DNA of 49,106 nucleotides from Baaleninema simplex PCC 7105 (GCF_000332355.1 NZ_KB235961.1:41918-91023), one strand, 5' to 3'; positions 17,164 to 26,186 are shown, counted from the stretch's first letter. Notes: generated by a model from the sequence alone, not told the origin. Numbers and translations: made by a program.

Positions 17164-17646
17164 TTATTTTGAATCTCGATCTCGACGACGCCAAAACTCA
17201 TCTGTTTCCGCTTGTTGTGCTTTCCAGTTTTGACGATGAGCTTCTTCTAAATTGTTATTAAAAATATCGACAATCCCTTTTTCTATTTCCTTATATTTTT
17301 GACTGCGAACTGTATGGACGGGTTGAATTGCGGAAATTGCAGCGGCTCCCAAACTTTTTACAACACTCTTTTGAGTTTGTTCTGAATAGCGCTTTCCCCT
17401 TTTTACGTACCAAGCGAACATTTCACAGTTATTCGTACAAATATTGTACATTCCAAAGCGATCGCCGTACTCGTTCGCTCGCGATCGCTCTGCTTCTGTC
17501 AATTTCACCGTTCCTCGCCATTCAACCCCTGCTGGACCCCATCCCACGGAATTCTTGAAGTCCCCATTTTCGCTGAGATAGTAATGACGAGCGATTCCGG
17601 CAGTGGTTTCGATAGGAATGCTGTAGATTCCAACGCAACTTTCCAT
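17164..17646 (-). CDS. LRAT/NC-domain-like protein
   Basis: The 160-residue protein has ARHYYLS near residue 20 and the NNCEMFAWYV motif near residue 73. The NCE(H/M)FA pattern is the nucleophile motif of LRAT/HRASLS and related permuted papain-fold proteins. The N-terminal part has the GIYSIPIE and HYYLSENGDF spacing expected of that fold. The C-terminal 50 residues are charged and helical. Family members act on lipids or peptides. The likely match is at fold level only, so I would not assign an activity. Confidence 0.55.
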   Translation of the reverse strand: MESCVGIYSIPIETTAGIARHYYLSENGDFKNSVGWGPAGVEWRGTVKLTEAERSRANEYGDRFGMYNICTNNCEMFAWYVKRGKRYSEQTQKSVVKSLGAAAISAIQPVHTVRSQKYKEIEKGIVDIFNNNLEEAHRQNWKAQQAETDEFWRRRDRDSK

Positions 17647-17878
17647 AAAATCCAGTGCTTTGTCAAATATTGCTAATTTTAGCGAATTCTCCCACTGTGC
17701 GATCGCCCCAGTTTATAGTGTTGACTTTTTGTTCAATATCGAGCATACTGAAACTCGTCCCGAATCGCTTCTCATCTTCAAGGCTTTGTCACAGCGTTGT
17801 CACAATTGACGAGTACGCTAATGAAAAATTCCCAAGGGAGAGAGACTCCATACATCCACTATCACGCCGATTACTGCC

Positions 17879-18070
17879 ATGAAACCCAACACGACTCACC
17901 CCCTCACGCAGTTTTTGCGACAGGACTTAAACCTTTCTGAAGACGCGATCGCTCTGGCGACTCGTCAGGCTCCGACCAGGCATCACCTGCCGATGGTACT
18001 GTGGCAATACGGCTTGGTAAGCTTGAGCGAGTTAGAGCGCATTTGGGACTGGGAAAGCAGCGAAGCCTAA
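17879..18070 (+). CDS. DUF2949 small protein
   Basis: The 63-residue protein ends with LPMVLWQYGLVSLSELERIW, the conserved DUF2949 motif. Known members are short cyanobacterial proteins of unknown function. It starts at ATG 17879 and ends just before the aroF fragment. Confidence 0.85.
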   Translation: MKPNTTHPLTQFLRQDLNLSEDAIALATRQAPTRHHLPMVLWQYGLVSLSELERIWDWESSEA

Positions 18071-18089
18071 ACACTACATTTTTAGACTA

Positions 18090-18385
18090 AGGCGGCGCAT
18101 TTTTCCCAACGTCCGGGCTTTCATCAACTGACGGAACTGTTCGGGGGTAAGCGATTGCGGACTGTTAGAGAGGGCTTTGGCCGGGTTTGGGCGAACTTCG
18201 ATCGTCAACGCATCCGTCCCAGCGTCGATCGCCGCTTTGGCCAGGGTGGGAAAACGACACCCACCCCGTCCCATAATTGGGATCGATGGTAATGGGAAGG
18301 TGCGTCAGCGATCGCAACACCGGTAACACGGCCAGATCGAGGGTGTTGCGGATGTAACGGCAAAGATTCACGTTCCCACGTGCAA
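18090..18385 (-). pseudogene. Broken C-terminal copy of the DAHP synthase gene
   Basis: This minus-strand stretch matches the last 300 bp of the DAHP synthase gene at 22458-23516. It includes [13 protein letters not shown] and [10 protein letters not shown]. The frame breaks near GYGTGW because of small deletions. About 26 bases coding for the DELAVIGK region are missing near 18115, and a further piece is missing near 18361. The rest of the gene is absent. It is a dead partial duplicate 4 kb from the intact gene. Confidence 0.9.
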
Positions 18386-18429
18386 AGATTAAAAAATAAT
18401 AATTATGGGATATTGTACTCAAATACATC

Positions 18430-18551
18430 GGGTGCATCTCACTTTCGTAAATACACAAGTTCGGAAATTTGTCAATATATTCCTCAAGGACTGCTAGAAG
18501 GGGATTTACTCATTTCAGTATTTATACTTATTGCAGAATTGAGATGCACCC
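18430..18551 (+). mobile_element. MITE-like element, family B, with 8-bp target duplication
   Basis: The 122-bp element starts GGGTGCATCTCA and ends TGAGATGCACCC, exact 12-bp inverted repeats. It is flanked by AATACATC on both sides (18422-18429 and 18552-18559), a perfect 8-bp target duplication. The copy at 48030-48151 is its inverse complement with the same length. It is non-coding. Confidence 0.92.
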
Positions 18552-18559
18552 AATACATC

Positions 18560-18954
18560 TGTAGTGTGTAGTAATATGTGGAATGACAGAGTGAAAACAG
18601 TGCGATAAAAGGCAGGGTGTATTCCGAGCTGCTCGAACTTTAGGTTTTAGCGAAAAGCTTGAAACTGCTGTAACACGTCACTTTCAGCTCTTTAGTTATA
18701 CCACATTGGTAAAGTACGTCAATCCTTAAGAGTGCCATGCAAACCTCCCAAAAACAATTAACTATAGATCGAATAAAACAGATCGGTTATATAGATAGAT
18801 ACGTACGGAAAATAAAGAATGTCGTAACAATCTGAAACAAAGTGCAAATCCTTTACCAAGAGATACATACCGCTGGAGTTTTGGCTAATTCAAAAAATAC
18901 GTTATTGAGAATGTATTGGTTTTACAATAAGCAACTAGATATAGTGGTTTATTG
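18560..18954. other. Gene-free A+T-rich stretch
   Basis: Between two miniature elements I see no gene, no hairpin of note and no promoter that belongs to a neighbouring gene. Confidence 0.5.
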
Positions 18955-19075
18955 GGGTCTTCGGAGTTTGTGGTTATAAATGTATAGCATGATACAAAAA
19001 ATTGAAGATTCGAGAGCCAAAACCCTTGAAATCTCGTGAAGTTAGTTTTTCTGTCACCCTAAACTCCGAAGAGCC
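18955..19075 (+). mobile_element. MITE-like element, GGNTCTTCGGAGTTT family
   Basis: The 121-bp element starts GGGTCTTCGGAGTTT and ends AAACTCCGAAGAGCC. TTTATTG flanks it on both sides (18948-18954 and 19076-19082). The copy at 36830-36950 is the inverse complement over the full 121 bp. No transposase with these ends is in the window. Confidence 0.88.
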
Positions 19076-19100
19076 TTTATTGCATTTAGTCAAAAGGCCA

Positions 19101-19287
19101 AATTCCAGTTTTGCAATTGAAAACCCACCCCTCCTTTGCGAGAGTTAGGGGAGGTTCCGAAAGACCTTCGACGAGCGCAGTTCGGACGTTCGGTGAATTC
19201 GATAGAACTGTCGAGTCGCTGAGCACTCATTGTCGAAGCCTAAGTCGAGGCGCGGAGGGATAATTCTGCAAAATTGAGATGTATCTT
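19101..19287 (+). mobile_element. Degenerate family A element
   Basis: The core resembles the family A interior (CCTTCGACGAGCGCAG and GTCGAGGCGCGGAGGG) and it ends TGAGATGTATCT. The left end is decayed and an extra stretch of about 50 bp lies inside. Confidence 0.6.
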
Positions 19288-19464
19288 TATAAAGGTAAGA
19301 ATATTAGAGCTTCGATCGGTACATAACAAAAGTCGGGGTGGTAATTTTTGTCATATTTACAGTAAAACTGCTCCTACCTTCTGGTTTGCTAATAGCCAGT
19401 AAATCCGAAAATTGGGTTTCGTGAATCCAATTTCATTAATCTCTTTAACGGGTGCATCTCAATG

Positions 19465-19583
19465 GGGTGCATCTCACTTTTGCAAAAACATCAGTTTGGG
19501 GTGGCAAAATTCCCGATTAGCACTTCCGGTATAAGATCCCCGGCATCTCCAAGATGCCGGGGATCTGGAAATTGAGTGCGCCC
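19465..19583 (+). mobile_element. MITE-like element, family C
   Basis: The 119-bp unit starts GGGTGCATCTCACTTTTGC, matches 13807-13921 in reverse orientation over about 105 bp and ends in a mutated TGAGTGCGCCC. Confidence 0.8.
19535..19565. repeat. Second copy of the 31-bp palindromic hairpin
   Basis: Identical to 13822-13852, here in the centre of a family C element. Confidence 0.9.
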
Positions 19584-19849
19584 AATTCGATGAATTTACA
19601 TTTTTGAGATGCACCCATCTCAATGGATGTAAAAATATGAGTTTGAAGGTAGGTTGGACTTCGGCAACGCTGCCATCCATGGATGGAGCGATCGCGAAAC
19701 CCAACAACAGCTCAATTCAGTGCAGAGACTCCGATCTGATAAATTTACATTTTTGAGATGCACCCTATTCAACACTCCTACCCTCAAAATCAGGGAATTT
19801 AGGGAATGGAATGTAATTAGTTGTGTAAACCAAGACAATTCACACAAAA

Positions 19850-21244
19850 ATGAAAAAACTAATTAATTTTAGCATGACGCTAATTTTAGCGTTGTCTATT
19901 AGTCTTTTAGGCATTGGAGATGCCTCAGCAACCACATTAAAAGTCGAACTGTATCCGTGGGTTCCTCGGATCGACCAATTTGAAACTGCCATCAAAGCCG
20001 AATGGGCAAACGTTCGACCTGATGTTGATTTAGAGTTCATTTCTTCGAGTTCCGATCCGAGCCTATCATGGGATGGAGGGTATCATACCGACCCTTCCCC
20101 AGACGCGGATGTGTATGTGTTCGATGCCATGTTTTTTGACTACTTTCGCAATAAAAACTTGCTCGAACCCATACAGGCGAGTGAAATCAACAATTTGAAC
20201 GACTTCGTTTCCTACGCGATCGATGGAGTTCAAGTCAATGGAACCTATTACGCCATTCCCCAACTCGGCTGTGCGAATATCCTGTTTTATCAAAAAGGGG
20301 ATACTGCAATTGCCAAGGCAACGAACCTCAGTGAAATTAAAAATGAGTTGTGCTCTTGTAGCTATACCAGCGAGATTCCGCCCGATCGTCGAGGTATCAT
20401 GCTCGATATGGTGGGTAGCACGACCAACGCTTCTCTTTATATCGACATTGCCCATAGCTTGACCGGACAATATCCCTTTCCATTACCTTGGAACCAATCG
20501 CAATTGAACGCCGAGGCGATCGACAATATGCAAGAGTTGCTCGCCATGTCAAGCTATGAGAATGCAACCGATCCAGACGGTTCGATTAAAGCCTACGAAC
20601 GAGCCGCATGGTTTAGTGACGGTTGGGGACGCGCACTCATGGGCTATACCGAAGCCATGTCAAACATGAGTGAGAAGACGCGGCAAAACATTGGCTTTAA
20701 AGTCATGCCGCTTTCCAATGAAGACGAATCCTATCCCGGAGTCTTCTATGCTGATGTCATTGGGGTGAATACGACCACCGAACAGCGGGGAACCCGCGAC
20801 TTAGCGGTTCAGTTAGCCAATACAATGGCAGCCTCCACCACGATGGTCGCCAGTATTGGTGCAGATGCCAGCAATTCCTATCCTCAGTATTTGATGGCCA
20901 CTCGTCCCAGCGTCTTCAACACCCTGAAACAATCGTTCCCACTGTATGGAGATATGTTTAGCCTCATTACGGATAACAATCCCATTATGTTCAAGGTGAA
21001 CGAGCAGTCTCGTACCTGGCTCGGCGAAATGGCCAGCGAGATTCGGACTGACGCGAGGGAGGATTATTCTTGCGGGTGCGATTATAGCTCGAGCCAATTG
21101 ATTCCTAACAACAGTGCGGCGGCGGCAATTTGCGAGGCGACCTGTAGCGATCGTGGTGGCTGGAGCGGTCAGTGGACGAATGCATACCCGGCGGCGGAAA
21201 AACCAGGAACCTCTGTTTGCGGTTGCAACGCCTGTTCTTTCTGA
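19850..21244 (+). CDS. Secreted thiaminase I with lectin-like C-terminal domain
   Basis: Residues 1-27 form a signal peptide (hydrophobic run then DASA). Residues 28-400 follow thiamine pyridinylase (thiaminase I). TLKVELYPWVPRIDQF opens it, PQLGCANILFYQKGD holds the nucleophile Cys141, and ALMGYTEAM holds the likely base Glu268. In the family this periplasmic-binding-protein-like enzyme replaces the thiazole of thiamine with another nucleophile and so destroys vitamin B1. Residues 405-464 are an extra tail with seven cysteines (CGC, CEATC, CGCNAC) and GGWSGQWTN, which resembles the mannan-binding MVL domain of Microcystis viridis lectin. The enzyme call is strong; the lectin call is by motif. 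No thi gene or TPP riboswitch is visible nearby. Confidence 0.88.
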   Translation: MKKLINFSMTLILALSISLLGIGDASATTLKVELYPWVPRIDQFETAIKAEWANVRPDVDLEFISSSSDPSLSWDGGYHTDPSPDADVYVFDAMFFDYFRNKNLLEPIQASEINNLNDFVSYAIDGVQVNGTYYAIPQLGCANILFYQKGDTAIAKATNLSEIKNELCSCSYTSEIPPDRRGIMLDMVGSTTNASLYIDIAHSLTGQYPFPLPWNQSQLNAEAIDNMQELLAMSSYENATDPDGSIKAYERAAWFSDGWGRALMGYTEAMSNMSEKTRQNIGFKVMPLSNEDESYPGVFYADVIGVNTTTEQRGTRDLAVQLANTMAASTTMVASIGADASNSYPQYLMATRPSVFNTLKQSFPLYGDMFSLITDNNPIMFKVNEQSRTWLGEMASEIRTDAREDYSCGCDYSSSQLIPNNSAAAAICEATCSDRGGWSGQWTNAYPAAEKPGTSVCGCNACSF

Positions 21245-21397
21245 TGAGTCTGACGGCGGATCTCAGTGAGGTTAAAAACTCCTCAACCCCTTTTCCTGTT
21301 GGGTCTCGGGGAGTGTCAAAACCGAACACGTTGAGGTGAATCTCACGGTTCGCCAAGAGAGTCGCAACAGAATTCTCGAAGCCCGTCTGGTTTGTCA

Positions 21398-21427
21398 GAT
21401 CCCCGGCATCTCCAAGATGCCGGGGAT
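21398..21427. terminator. Third copy of the palindromic hairpin
   Basis: The same 14-bp stem as at 13822, 154 bp after the thiaminase stop, followed by TTCATAG. It could end that transcript or be a lone mobile palindrome. Confidence 0.45.
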
Positions 21428-21529
21428 TTCATAGAGTACTGAGCTGTTCTTGATAGGATTTTGCCGCAAACCATTTAACAATGCGGTATGTCGGTTGAAG
21501 GGAGTTGGCTTGCTCGATCGCAGTGGAAC

Positions 21530-21835
21530 GACGCTTCGTATGAATACTCTTCCACCTGCGTCCTGCGAGGTGGCGGTGTCTTGATTAGAAGGGCTTATCC
21601 CTCCCGACAGGCGGTATTCTCGCCGAACCGCCAGAACTTTGGCTGGACTGCTCCCCCAAGTCGTTTCCGCTGTGGGGCTTTTGGTTAATTTTTTTCGCCT
21701 AGAGTCCGACCTGTACGAACCGACTCAGGGGACTTATAGGTTGGGTTTCCCTTTCGCTGAGAGGTCGTGCCTCCAGGTGGTTCGCAATCTCATTGCACCC
21801 TTTGCCGTACCGCTCAGGATAGGGCAATTCTAGCA
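21530..21835. other. Structured non-coding stretch, possible RNA
   Basis: The 700-bp gap between the thiaminase and DM13 genes has no credible gene but several strong hairpins: CCACCT/AGGTGG, AGGG/CCCT, GGCGGT/ACCGCC and CCCC/GGGG. The composition is GC-rich and unlike the A+T-rich flanks. A remnant of an RNA-guided nuclease element is a possibility; I could not match it to a known RNA. Confidence 0.35.
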
Positions 21836-21977
21836 TAGGTTCGTTGGCAATTCGTCGCCCACCTGTTCCTATGTGGTTGAATGCGGGCTAATTTTGTTTC
21901 AAAAAAATAAATCCAATCGCTCCGGGCAAACGAACAATAGTCAAGAGAGCAAAATTCTTCAGGAAATCTGACTCGCC

Positions 21978-22436
21978 ATGAAATCTCTAGTATTTTCCGC
22001 CATTTCTGCTTTTATCGTCATCGCAGCCCCTGTTTCTCTTCCGGTCTTAGCTAAAACTTCGATTCCCGAACCCGTTTCGCACAAGCAAGCCAATCGATCG
22101 ACCCTCAGATCCGGAACCTTCGAGGCAGTCGAACACCCCACCCAAGGCAGCGCTCGCATTATCGTCGAAAACGGACGGCGTTACCTAGAAATCAGTCAAG
22201 ATTTTCGCACAGATGAGGGCCCCGATCTGTTCGTCGTCCTCCATCGATCGACCTCTCCCGGCCTGCACTTCAACGAAGGCGACTATCTGACTCTCGGAGC
22301 CCTTCAAAGTACGATGGGCGTACAGCGCTACGAAATCCCGAATAACGTCAATCTGTCTGATTACAACTCAGCCGCCGTCTGGTGTCGTCAGTTCAACGCC
22401 ACCTTCGGCGCTGCCACCCTCAACTCGGTGATGTGA
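21978..22436 (+). CDS. Secreted DM13-domain protein
   Basis: After a signal peptide (MKSLVFSAISAFIVIAAPVS, cleavage near LAKT) the protein carries a DM13 domain. It runs from SGTFEAVEHPTQGSARII through YLEISQDFRTDEGPDLFVVL to VWCRQFNATFGAATL. DM13 domains have been proposed to carry electrons, with a conserved cysteine; here Cys143 in VWCRQF. Length (152 aa) fits a single-domain bacterial member. It converges with the DAHP synthase gene. Confidence 0.9.
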   Translation: MKSLVFSAISAFIVIAAPVSLPVLAKTSIPEPVSHKQANRSTLRSGTFEAVEHPTQGSARIIVENGRRYLEISQDFRTDEGPDLFVVLHRSTSPGLHFNEGDYLTLGALQSTMGVQRYEIPNNVNLSDYNSAAVWCRQFNATFGAATLNSVM

Positions 22437-22457
22437 ATTGTCCCCACTCTTGACGCT

Positions 22458-23516
22458 TCACGGTAGAAGCGCGGGTTGTTTTTCCCAACGTCCGATGGCT
22501 TTACCAATGACGGCGAGTTCGTCCATCAACTGACGGAACTGTTCGGGGGTCAGCGATTGCGGCCCGTCTGAGAGGGCTTTCGCCGGGTTCGGGTGAACTT
22601 CGATCATCAACGCATCCGTCCCGGCGGCGATCGCTGCTTTGGCCATGGCGGGAACGAACGGCGCCCAACCCGTCCCGTGACTGGGATCGATGGTAATGGG
22701 AAGGTGTGTCAGCGATCGCAACACCGGTAACACGGACAGATCGAGGGTGTTGCGAGTGTAACGGCGATCGAAAGTACGAATTCCCCGTTCGCAGAGAATC
22801 ACGTTGGGATTTCCCGCTGCCAGGACATATTCTGCCGCCATCAACCATTCTTCGATGGTGGCGGACATTCCCCGTTTCAAGAGAACCGGTTTTTCCTGCG
22901 CCCCAACTTTTTTCAATAGGGCGAAGTTTTGCATATTGCGAGCGCCAACTTGCAATACATCGGCCACTTCAGCGATTTTCTCAATATCTTCGGCGTCCAT
23001 CACCTCGGTTATCACGCCCAATCCAGAGGCTTCGCGGGCTTTCGCCAATAGCTCTAGGGCGCTTTCGCCGTGGCCTTGGAAGGCGTAGGGAGAGGTACGG
23101 GGTTTGTAGGCTCCCCCCCGAAGGAACTTCGCCCCGGCTTCTTTAACGCGCAGGGCAGTTTCGACGATCGCCTCTTCGCTTTCGACCGAACAAGGGCCGG
23201 CGATCGTGACGACGGGATGGTGTTCGCCGAACATCACGTTTCCCTCTGGAGTCGCGACGCTCACTGCACTCGGTTCGCCGTGACGGAACTGTCGGCTGGC
23301 GCGTTTGAAGGGTTCTTCGACCCGTAACACCTGTTCGATCCAAGGGCTGATTTCTTGGAGTTGCAGGGGATCGAGAGCGGCGGTGTCACCTACCAAGCCG
23401 ATGACGACTTTGTAACGTCCGACAATGTTTTCGGGTGTGAGTCCCCAGTTCTCCATTTCTCGGTTGAGGCGATCGATCTCCGCCTGAGGAGTACCGGGTT
23501 TCATCACGATAATCAT
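22458..23516 (-). CDS. aroF: 3-deoxy-7-phosphoheptulonate synthase
   Basis: The 352-residue enzyme makes DAHP from phosphoenolpyruvate and erythrose 4-phosphate, the first step of the shikimate pathway. The N-terminal 80 residues ([17 protein letters not shown]) form the regulatory FL-type domain of type I-beta enzymes. Catalytic landmarks are [35 protein letters not shown] and [12 protein letters not shown]. The start at 23516 begins with the family's usual MIIVMKPG; a longer frame to 23609 is not expected. A dead partial copy lies at 18090-18385. Confidence 0.95.
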   Translation of the reverse strand: MIIVMKPGTPQAEIDRLNREMENWGLTPENIVGRYKVVIGLVGDTAALDPLQLQEISPWIEQVLRVEEPFKRASRQFRHGEPSAVSVATPEGNVMFGEHHPVVTIAGPCSVESEEAIVETALRVKEAGAKFLRGGAYKPRTSPYAFQGHGESALELLAKAREASGLGVITEVMDAEDIEKIAEVADVLQVGARNMQNFALLKKVGAQEKPVLLKRGMSATIEEWLMAAEYVLAAGNPNVILCERGIRTFDRRYTRNTLDLSVLPVLRSLTHLPITIDPSHGTGWAPFVPAMAKAAIAAGTDALMIEVHPNPAKALSDGPQSLTPEQFRQLMDELAVIGKAIGRWEKQPALLP

Positions 23517-23869
23517 ACGAACTGCTCTCCCACGATCGTTGTCAGCCAGCGATGCCAGCTCGGGTTTTACTTTCTTTTCTAATTGTAGTGAATTCGAGTG
23601 AACTGCCACTCATCATCGCGACGCGACAGATTAGTGGCTTCCAGCTTCAAAGGGGATCGCCTCCGGGAGCATCGAACGAATCCGACCTTCCTTTGGTCTT
23701 ATCCCTCTTTTGTCATTTTCGGAATAAAAATTGCGATCGCAGCCGTTTAATGCTTGTCGAGGAGAGAGTTTGAAAAATATTTCGACTTGAATTCTACAAC
23801 TGGTAGACTTTTGGCGAATACAATCTCCCAAGTTCAAGCACGTTACGAGCTTCAGGATCTTTTTCTAAT

Positions 23870-24030
23870 CGGACTCGACCCCAGTTTGTTGACACTCCCC
23901 AGCTATCACGGCGTGGGGATTCTTCCTTCAACGATCCGACTTGCTCTGACAGGTTTGCACCAGCCAAAGTAGCGGTCAAATCTCCAGAAGCGTTCACCTC
24001 GACTGCGCTCGGTGAGCGAAGCCGAACCAA
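23870..24030 (-). pseudogene. TnpB C-terminal remnant and right end of an IS605-type element
   Basis: On the minus strand the frame reads EVNASGDLTATLAGANLSEQ then VGSLKEESP, close to the variable tails of cyanobacterial IS605 TnpB proteins. It runs into TTGACACTCCCC and a GGGGATTCTT hairpin (plus strand 23890-23922), which I associate with right ends and guide-RNA regions of such elements. No intact TnpB core remains. Identification is from memory of similar ends, so moderate. Confidence 0.5.
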
Positions 24031-24113
24031 ATTTTTTGATAAATTTCAAGCGATCGCCAACCTGATAAATTCCATCCCACTATCCCATCGATCGGGAATC
24101 GCCAAAACCCCTA

Positions 24114-25073
24114 TTAAGAGCGCTTCCCACTCTCCATCGGTTCGTGGACGAAACGAATATAAAGATGTTTGAAGGTCGATCGCAACACTCGGGGCAATCC
24201 AAAATCGATCGGCATCAACGCCTCGGGAAGTTTCCAATCCGCTACGGCTAAATCGGCCGGTTTCGCGAGGGGAAATTCCAGAGTCTCGAACTTCGGACAA
24301 ACCCCCAACCGCTGCGAGGCGACGACTGTGGGAACGATCGCCGGATCGACGTTGAGGAGATGCAGCAGCGCCAAATCCAAGGCGAATACGTCCGTCGAAG
24401 CCGCCAACACGCCGAGTTCGCGGGGTTCGCCGCCACTCGGGCCGTTGCCTTCGTGACCGATAATACCGTCGAGAATCGTTAAATTGGGGGCGATCGATCG
24501 CGCCGTTTCCACCAACATTTCTGCAAAGCGATCGACATCCTTTCCCGCTTCGACGTGCCACCAGGCTTTCATTTTCCCCGGAACGCAACCGAAGAGGTTC
24601 TTGACCCCCATCGTCATCGTCAACTGGACGTGAGATTTAACTTTAGGCAGGTTAATAACCACATCGGCGTCCATCGCCTCTTTCCCCAACCGCAGATGGT
24701 TAAAGTTGCCGTTTTCAGTGTTATAGCGTTTTCCGCGAAATTCCACAATTGGCAAATTCAAGGCGTCCATGAGGGGAAGATAGCCGTTGGCTTTAGCAAC
24801 ACCTTTAGCACTCCCAAACGCTGGACTGTCGCCAAGAAACGGTTTTCCGCCGACCTCCTTCACCATCTGCGCCACCGCGTACACCACCTCGGGGCGAGTG
24901 ACGCATTCCTTCGTCGGACGGGAACCCGTGAGAAGATTGGGTTTGAGCAGTACGCGATCGCCCGGTTTGACGATCGCCCCCATTCCTCCCAGCGGTTCGA
25001 GTAACGGCTCGAGAGACGCCCGCAGCGCATCGGTTTCGTAGTAGCGCGATCGTATTAAACTGACAACTGACAC
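24114..25073 (-). CDS. DUF362 domain protein
   Basis: The 319-residue protein is a typical full-length DUF362 member: RVLLKPNLLTGSRPTKECVT near residue 42, then LPKVKSHVQLTMTMGVKNLFG near 145 and a closing SHVQ-type segment. No ferredoxin domain is fused. The function is not established. It is monocistronic here, running toward the IS605 remnant. The second DUF362 gene of the window is at 15-902; the two are clearly divergent paralogues. Confidence 0.88.
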   Translation of the reverse strand: MSVVSLIRSRYYETDALRASLEPLLEPLGGMGAIVKPGDRVLLKPNLLTGSRPTKECVTRPEVVYAVAQMVKEVGGKPFLGDSPAFGSAKGVAKANGYLPLMDALNLPIVEFRGKRYNTENGNFNHLRLGKEAMDADVVINLPKVKSHVQLTMTMGVKNLFGCVPGKMKAWWHVEAGKDVDRFAEMLVETARSIAPNLTILDGIIGHEGNGPSGGEPRELGVLAASTDVFALDLALLHLLNVDPAIVPTVVASQRLGVCPKFETLEFPLAKPADLAVADWKLPEALMPIDFGLPRVLRSTFKHLYIRFVHEPMESGKRS

Positions 25074-25160
25074 AGTGATTTCCTCGTCAAGCGTTTTTTC
25101 GGTACGTTAACACAGTCCCTCTGTCCTATCTCGCCAAACACCTTCTATGCTTAAAGGTGA

Positions 25161-25200
25161 GGCAAAAGGCAAAAGGTCGAGAGGCAAAAGACAAGAGGCC
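25161..25200. repeat. Short tandem GGCAAAA repeat
   Basis: Heptamer-like GGCAAAA units in the gap between the DUF362 gene and the winged-helix operon; such short tandemly repeated repeats are common in cyanobacteria. Confidence 0.7.
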
Positions 25201-25306
25201 ATACAGCACTACTTCTCCTTTCCCTCGAGCCGGAAGCTCCCTTGCTCCCCCTCCGACCACACCGACACGGTAATATAGGGCGATCGTCGTATAGCAGTCG
25301 AACCGA

Positions 25307-26158
25307 ATGGATACGCGGGAACTGAAATTTTTATTGAAACTGTTGGGGATGCCGGACTACCGAGCGCCAATTTCCCAAGTCAAGCCCAACAATCGCACCA
25401 AAGCGGCCGAGCGCGATCGCCTCTGCCATACCTTGTGCGATCGCGGTTTCGTCGATTGTAACGAAGAAATCGTTCAGTTTCGCATCGCACCGCCGGGAAA
25501 CGCGCTGCTACGTCTCGATACGAGTCGGCTTCCCGTGACGGAAGATGAAATTAAAGTCTTGAAAGCTTGCGCGGAAGAGAGTATTTCCCCCAAAGACACC
25601 GATCTCGATACGGAACACCGCCAAGTCGTGATTCGCAAACTGGTCGAACGGGGCTTGATTAAAGCCGAAAAAACCATAATTCAAGAGGTTTGGCTGACAC
25701 CTCGCGGCCTCGACTACCTGCGTCACGAATACATCCCCAGCGGAAGCGCCCTGGAACTGAATTTGAACCACCTCGCCTGCTACCTTCAGTTTCTCCGCAA
25801 ATTCGACAGTTCCCAAACCGATACCGAAGCCAAACCCCCGTCGAAACCCGTCCCCAAACCGGTCAATCCCCAGCGGCGTTTGACAGAAAAGCCCAACGAC
25901 ACCGATATTTGGTACGCCGTCGAAGAACTCGACCGACTGCTCGGAACCGATAACTACTTACCGATCTTCTACTTGCGCGAACGGCTACAGCCTCCCCTAA
26001 CGCGGGAAGAACTCGATCTGGCCTTATATCGCTTACAACGAGGCGATCGCATCGAGTTAAGTTCTCTGCAAGAGGCCGCTCACTACACGAGCGAACAAAT
26101 CGAAGCCGGGATTCCTCAAGATATCGGAGGTCCGCTGTTCTTTATCATCCGTACCTAG
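25307..26158 (+). CDS. Winged-helix protein of the two-ATPase operon
   Basis: The 283-residue protein appears to hold three winged-helix-like blocks. The first is AERDRLCHTLCDRGFVDCNE at about 31. The second is HRQVVIRKLVERGLIKAEKT, ending in LTPRGLDYL (about 100-145). The third is LTREELDLALYRLQRGDRIE near residue 228. A Pro/Lys-rich linker of about 30 residues precedes the last block. It is the first gene of a tight operon: the ATPase gene starts 28 bp after its stop. A DNA-binding or adaptor role is the natural guess. I do not recognise a named family, although operon relatives exist in other cyanobacteria to my memory. Confidence 0.75.
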   Translation: MDTRELKFLLKLLGMPDYRAPISQVKPNNRTKAAERDRLCHTLCDRGFVDCNEEIVQFRIAPPGNALLRLDTSRLPVTEDEIKVLKACAEESISPKDTDLDTEHRQVVIRKLVERGLIKAEKTIIQEVWLTPRGLDYLRHEYIPSGSALELNLNHLACYLQFLRKFDSSQTDTEAKPPSKPVPKPVNPQRRLTEKPNDTDIWYAVEELDRLLGTDNYLPIFYLRERLQPPLTREELDLALYRLQRGDRIELSSLQEAAHYTSEQIEAGIPQDIGGPLFFIIRT

Positions 26159-26186
26159 ACGTATCGCTTTGTCGCCGAGGTGAACT

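Larger units (their letters stand above)
19450..19766. mobile_element. Cluster of GGGTGCATCTCA-ended elements
   Basis: Element ends occur at 19450-19461, 19465-19476, 19573-19583 (degenerate), 19605-19616 and 19755-19766. The 28 bases ending at 19616 recur with one change ending at 19766. The unit at 19465-19583 is a family C copy. Nested or repeated insertion into the same site is likely. It lies 84-400 bp upstream of the thiaminase gene. Confidence 0.75.

Noticed and set aside
19288-19849. TPP riboswitch upstream of the thiaminase gene
   Set aside because: I could not find the CTGAGA and paired TPP-binding segments; the region is mostly element ends.
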